Below, piece by piece: positions 58,241 to 64,000 of a DNA stretch of 64,000 nt. Each line of letters starts with the position of its first letter. The stretch's first letter is position 1. Below the pieces are notes generated by a model. It worked only from the letters and a program-made list of their open reading frames with translations, had not been told where the DNA came from and searched no databases. The stretch spans positions 609,841,209-609,905,208 of the forward strand of contig NC_081413.1 in assembly GCF_030272615.1 (NCBI RefSeq). The letters are read 5' to 3'. The DNA is from Cryptomeria japonica (Eukaryota > Streptophyta > Pinopsida > Cupressales > Cupressaceae). Made by a program: the position numbers and the translations under genes.

Positions 58241-60058
58241 TAGTTGTAATAATGAATAGATATGCATAAAATGGTTTACTTTATGAGGCTTTAAGGCATT
58301 TTAATAAATTGCATCAAAGAAATGCAATCTTATAAAATGCAATTATTGTAATATATGCATAGAATGGGTTTGTTGAAAAGGATTTGAAAACTTTTAAGAA
58401 AACATAATTAGCAAGTCTAAAGTCAATCTTCGTGCAACATTTGCTAGCATCCTTCTACGCACACAAACTATTTGAAAAAATACCTCAAAAAAGGGATGCA
58501 ATGATGTTGCCAAACTATTGTCGGAGTAGTAGTTGTATACAACAATGCAAACACTTAGCAATGCATTATATCAAGTATGATTCATTCAAACTTTTATTCT
58601 ATTAATACCACTATATTCATGTAAATACTATGTATAGGTTTCTTAGCGGTTTTGTATGGATGCATATATTGACAAGTGATGACTAACCCAATTACTCCTA
58701 GCCCAATTGAGCTCAATTTGCGAGAGCAATCTCACTGCTATGCATCATCAACCCATTGCATAACTTAGATAAGATAGCTTCTAACGTTAGTTGGATCAAA
58801 CTTTTAAGCCAAATTGCTCCATAGAACCTATTTTCAAGCGCTTATAATTACATTTGGGTCAAACATGTATCTATTCCAAAATGCATGTACTTGCATTTAA
58901 ACCAAACATTTGAACTAAATTAATCTACGAGACCTACAATGAAATTTTTATAAACACCTCATTTATATCATTATTATGTCATTAAAACAATTTGTAAAAC
59001 AAGCTAAAGGTTCCTTGATCGTTAAGACTATTTTTTATCAAAAGCCCAAAGAAGAATAACAGATACCAATGCTATAATAGGAGAAGAGCACCAGTAGTTG
59101 AGCATGTACCAATTGTTGTGAGGGTTGTTGATATCTTTTGTTCCAAAAATTGAACAGTGAAAACCTATTGTTTGAAACATAAAATATCATTTTTTGTTAG
59201 GAAATGTACCAATAGTTGTTAGGAAATGTACTAATATTGTAAAAAGTAACCAATTAGGTGATGCCATATCAGCTGCACAACTATTGGGGTCTCTTTTGCA
59301 TGCCTATTGGTCTCACTTTTATTTTGGCCTGTTTTGGACACCTTGGCAAAAAGCATGCTGATGTGGCACCATACTTGATGATGTGGTGTTGAAAGCTTAG
59401 TTATACGCAAGGGACTTGCCAAGTAAGCTACTGCAAAAAGTTGGGAGTGATTTGAAATTTCCACGTAAGATTTTGAGAAGCGCAAAATTAGGGTGCTCAA
59501 CTAGTGGTGCTCTTCCCCAAGTTGAATTTAAAAAAGCCATCAAAGTTCTAACTATGGTGCTAAACAGAATGTAGGGACATCTAAAATAAAATGTTATCCT
59601 AGGTAAGGACAGTGAGCAATTATGCTTCATAAGTAAATTTTTTTCCTTGTGATGTAACGTTTGCAAATACTGCTAAAGTGAAGTGGTCTCCCACATTTGA
59701 TTCTCTTCAGCTATTACCAGAATGTCGTCAATCAAACCAACCTCCATTATTTATTATTATTACTTTACTCATGGATGTCTGATACCCACGTCGACAGTAA
59801 AGAAATATAGGTGGAACTTTCATTAAATTCTACATAAATTCTCCCTGCTGCATTTAAAGATAAAACATTAATGGCTGTGTATGACCAGACTTTTTTTATA
59901 TAAAAAAAGACTGCTTGTAGTACAGAAGTTGTAAACTTTTGGGGCTTGGCAATATAATGATATTGAGAGAATATGAGTCATCATGGAATTTTTTAACAAT
60001 TGCTCTGATCTGTTAAAGTCTTATCATGTGCTTTGCTGATACTGTGTGTATTTTTTAT
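57611..60058 (+). repeat. Segmental direct duplication, copy A
   Basis: About 2.0 kb here (not counting the 439-bp insertion at 59080-59518) aligns with 61812-64000 in the same orientation and order. By eye the last ~450 bases (from TAACGTTTGCAAATACTGCT) are clearly better conserved than the first kilobase. No coding frame explains that. A TATATAAAAAAAGAC motif near 59898 is not fully preserved in copy B. Confidence 0.85.
59080..59518. mobile_element. MITE-like insertion, ~439 bp, with terminal inverted repeats
   Basis: The ends are GGAGAAGAGCACCAGTAGTT and, in reverse complement, GGGGAAGAGCACCACTAGTT, continuing GAGCA on both sides: about 25 bases with 2-3 mismatches. The paralogous site in copy B (near 63275) lacks this segment, so presence/absence supports insertion. 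It encodes nothing; frames at 59231-59666 are incidental. The TSD is unclear, so the superfamily is not assigned. Confidence 0.8.
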
Positions 60059-61811
60059 GATTAAGTTTATAATAACTTACTGTTTTTATTAATGTTGATT
60101 TTTTATTCGGAAAGAATATTTCAATATGCATATATATATTGACAAATGGTGTGATTTTGTACGAAGTAGGTGCCCTTTTCTTATGCTTTTATTTTTTATT
60201 TTTTTAATGTGCTTTTCTCCCACTTTATTCACATCTTATGCATATTTTGATATAATTGCCTCAATTATACATTTATTATGTCTATTCATGCACTCATCCC
60301 AACACATTGGTTATCCATTTCAATTTGACATTTTCATGCCTTGTGCTATTTTTGTGGGTGTGGGGTCAACCTTGTAACCATAGATTTGACCCCTAAATTT
60401 TTTAATTTCAAAATTTAATTGAATGTTTCTATTTCATTTCCAACCTAAGGTTGAATACGCACAAGTTTGCATAGTTTATTGACATGTCTTTTTAAAGACA
60501 TTCAATTACATTTATTTCATGCTTCAAGATCTTGCATAGCTACAATAATTACCTAAGAAATCTTTAAGTTTTCAAGTTCAAATATTAACCGGCTATCACT
60601 CATTTCATTCCTACCTAAGCTAACTAAACATGCATGTTTGAATGATTTCTTACTGTGTTGTTCTATTTAAATGCATTCATTTAGATTGCAAGGCCATCTC
60701 CTCATCTTCTAGTCATTATTCACATTTAAGGAAGGAAACCTTCAATTTAGTGCACTAAAATGAATCTATATATGGAACACTCTACTCTAGTACATATGCA
60801 TTTTTGGAGTTTATTGTATACAATCCCTTAACATATTTTTTTTTCAAGAATTGACCTAGGAGAGTAGTGACTTAGTGGCATACCTATTGTCCACCAAAGG
60901 TATTTCTATATGACACTAGTATATAGATAATAATGGCAAGACAAGTGAATCATGAAGGAAATGTGTGCAATCTTTTACATTATTTTTGGGTGCAAGACAA
61001 TTTTGTCATGAATTTGACCTTGATCCACAAACTCACCCACCATTATGCAAGCACAAGTTTCTAATGTCAATGTGAGATGCAAAGATAAGCCATACTTTTC
61101 CGATTTAGAGACATCCAAAATTTAGTGCATTAAAAGAATTATTCATCTTTGAACATAGAGATAAGTACCCCTATTTTCTTTGCAATTATTTCCTAAATTA
61201 ACAGTAAATTATGAATTATCCATACTTGCAACAAATGGTTTTTAGTCTAGGTTGATTTGTGTTGAGTTTTGAGCATTTGATTTCATTGCCCTAGAATAAC
61301 CTTAGGGAAAACTTCTTTTCTATTTTTAGTATTTACTTGACCATACTTGGAGTGATCTTAAGACCACACCTTCACTAATTTGAGGACATACTTGATCAAA
61401 CATGTAATTTACCATTCATTTTCAAATTTCCCAGCGTTTGAGATCTTCGTGTGCTTATTTACTTTGGTTAGGGTTTAGATTTGCATAATGATACACAAAT
61501 ACTTTATCCAACCCCACCAACCTTAGATAATCTACCTTATGGGTTGTTTTAGGTCATGCACGTTGATGATATTCCTGCATATATATTTCATTTTAAAATT
61601 ATAGGTTCTGATATTTTATTACAAATCATCCATATATCCTTGATATTCTTATGACACACTATACTATGTCCATAGGGATATGTGTTATATGGATGTCTTA
61701 TTTATCATGTCTTAACTTTTTACTCCTTCATAGAGTTGATTAGTGCTCATACATGCCTATTCGATTCACTTAATACCATTTATCCACTTAATAATGCTCA
61801 TGTAAATTGTG
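60059..61811. other. Non-coding spacer between duplicate copies
   Basis: AT-rich, with no gene, RNA or repeat recognised. Confidence 0.4.
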
Positions 61812-64000
61812 TCTACTATGGTTGTTATTTGAACAATATGTGATAAACATTGTTGTAGAAAAATTTTAATTTGATGTTTACTAATTTTGAGAACATAAGT
61901 ATCATTAAATTCAATTTTATTTTGTATTAATACTCAATCATGACTCTACTTAGTACATTAGTGAACCTCTACCATATTGAATTTAAACATTGAAACTCAA
62001 TTTTTTTCAAATATATTCTAGTTGCAAGTTTCTTAGCGAACTTTGTATTAAGGTGTTTTTAAATAAAATTGATTTATTATGTGTTTATGTCAACTTCATA
62101 ATTTGTTGATAAGTTGCTTTATTTTCATTTTTTGGGGTATGTATTCTTTAATTTAATAGTATATATTTTTAGATTACCACTAATTGAATGCCATCTTGCA
62201 TATACATATAGTGACATAAAAAAAATTCTAGTCCATATCAATTGTGTGTTTGTTATGATAAACATTGTTATAAGGATGTTTTCATTTGGCTTGCCAAGTT
62301 ATGAAACAAAAGTAACATTACTTTATTCTTGTTATTGCATTGCACTCAATCATGACACTATTTAATATGTTAGTGAACCTTTGTCATGTTAGATTTACAT
62401 TAAAAGTGGATTTTTCTTAGATATTGTAATTGTAACGATGACTAGATATGCACAAAATGGTGTACTTTATGAGGTTTTAAGACATTTTAATAAATTGCAT
62501 CAAAGAAATACAGTCTCATGAAATGCAATGACTGTAAGATATGCATACAATGGGTTTGTTGAAAAGGATTTAAAATTTTTTAAGCAAGTGCAATTAGCAA
62601 GTGTAAAGCCAATCTTCACAACATTTACTAGCATCCCTCTAGTTTGTAAAAGCATACACAAGGCACACAAACTATTTTGAAAAAATAACTCGAAAAAGGA
62701 ATGCAAAGATGTTGTCAAACTATTCATTCAAGTAGTAGTAGTATACAACAATGCAACAACTTAGCCATGCATTACATTAAGTTTGATTCATTCAAAATTT
62801 TGTTCTATTAACATCACTATATATTCATGTAAACACTATATATAGGTTTCTTAGCGGTTTTGTATGGATGCATTGATCAAATGATGACTAACCTAGTTAC
62901 TCCTAGCCCAAGTGAGCTCAATTTGCGAGAGCAATTTCACTTGCATGAATCATAAACCCCATTGTATAGATTAGATAAGATAGCTTTTAACGTCAATTGG
63001 ATCAAACTTTTAAGTCAAATTGCCCCATAGAACCTATTTTCAAGTGCATAAAATTACATTTGGGTCAAACATGTATCTATTCCAAAATGCATATACCAAA
63101 CATTACAACTAATTTAATCTACGAGACCTACAGTAAAATCCATATAAACATCTCCTTTATATCATTATCATATCATTAGAACAGTGTGTAAAACAAGCTA
63201 ATATTCCTTGATTGTTTTAAGACTCATTATTTTATCAAAACCCCAAAGAAGAATAATAGGTACCAATGCTATACTAGTTGAGTTGAAAAAAGGCCATTAA
63301 AGTTCCGTCATGTTTCTTCACTGTAATGTTTGTTGGTCTGTTATAAGTATTCTTAGTTTGCAAGTGCTTTGTAATGTCTCTTCAAGCACTGCCATTTGCT
63401 GCTCCGTTGTATTTGTTTCTTAATTTGTAGGGCCTATCTGCTACGTGTATGATCTCGTTTAATATATTTTTTCTTTCAATTACAAAATAATTCTACTTTA
63501 TTTCGATATACAAAATAAAATTTCAAACTATGATGTTAAACAGAATGTAGAGATAAAATCAAATTTTATTCTAGGTAAGGACAGTGAGCAATTATTCTTC
63601 ATAACTAATATAAGTTTTCCCTGTGATGTAACGTTTGCAAATACTGCTAAAGTGAAGTGGTCTCCCACATTTGATTCTCTTCAACTATTACCAGAGTGTC
63701 ATCAATCAAACCAACCTCCATTATTTATTATTATTACTTTATTCATGGATGTCTGATACCCACGTCGACAGTAGAGAAATATGGGTGGAACTTTCATTAA
63801 ATTCTATATAAATTCTCCTCCCTGCATTTCAAGATAGAACATTAATGGCTGTGCATGACCAGACTTCTTTTACATTAAAAAAAGACTGGTTACAGTACAA
63901 AAGTTGTAGACTTTTGGGCCTTGGCAATATAATGTAACAGTGGCTCTGATTTGTTAAAGTCTTGTCATGTGCTTTGCTGATACTGGTGTGTACTTTTTAT
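61812..64000 (+). repeat. Segmental direct duplication, copy B, running off the right edge
   Basis: It matches copy A (57611-60058) from GGTTGTTATT to the window end. It lacks the MITE-like insertion but has about 220 extra bases at 63304-63525 that copy A does not have. Conservation is highest from about 63620 to the end. Confidence 0.85.

Noticed and set aside
59231-59666. Two 89-codon minus-strand frames
   Set aside because: They lie in or across the MITE-like insertion and its boundary, and are not conserved in copy B.

Overview
This window looks like intergenic DNA from a large, repeat-filled seed-plant nuclear genome. A gymnosperm such as a conifer would fit, but that is inferred from style and no species can be named. 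The sequence is AT-rich. It holds old LTR retrotransposons whose LTRs begin TG and end CA, with 5-bp target-site duplications and tRNA primer-binding sites. I found no convincing intact host gene, rRNA, tRNA gene or CRISPR array. The only long, undamaged, recognisable coding frame is a retroelement gag-like protein (43476-44615, minus strand).

Layout. 1-2005 (minus) is a broken retroelement-type ORF preceded by a TCGA-studded leader. 2896-12952 (minus) is a large LTR element without pol; it has a truncated 3' LTR, a complete 5' LTR, a primer-binding site resembling tRNA-Trp and several minisatellites. 13562-18564 (minus) is a complete Ty1/copia element with TSD TAATT. Its whole polyprotein lies in one frame and is damaged by stop codons and substitutions of the C-to-T/G-to-A type. 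18565-24046 is non-coding. From 24047 to 47151 a second copy of the ORF family seen at 1-2005 runs on the plus strand in three pieces. The first gap holds a roughly 13-kb foldback structure and the second holds a 5.7-kb LTR element.

The foldback structure (about 25447-38460) is the most unusual object here. Two long arms (2.3 and 1.8 kb) are inverted copies of each other. Each begins with short TTTGGC...GCCAAA palindromes and continues into a 1.3-1.8 kb almost pure pyrimidine (left) or purine (right) tract built of ~0.5-kb units. Between them lies about 6 kb of short palindromic repeats based on CATATGGTGTCCTAAGGGGT in both orientations. Into this array a one-LTR, 5'-truncated retroelement (32842-35725) has inserted, flanked by a matching 5-bp repeat. 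A longer relative of that retroelement (39725-45449, TSD GGTAG) lies just outside. It carries a coiled-coil, four-zinc-knuckle gag-like ORF and a second large ORF of unknown function, but no reverse transcriptase or integrase.

The right part (47.2-64 kb) is old and mostly featureless. It contains fossils of two Ty3/gypsy polyproteins (an integrase C-terminus at 51.8-52.2 kb and a chromodomain at 55.2-55.5 kb), an LTR-like stretch near 53.7-54.7 kb, and a 2-kb direct duplication (57.6-60.1 and 61.8-64.0 kb) in which one copy has gained a MITE-like insertion. Copy numbers and homologies were read by eye, so boundaries without a TSD are good to tens of bases only.
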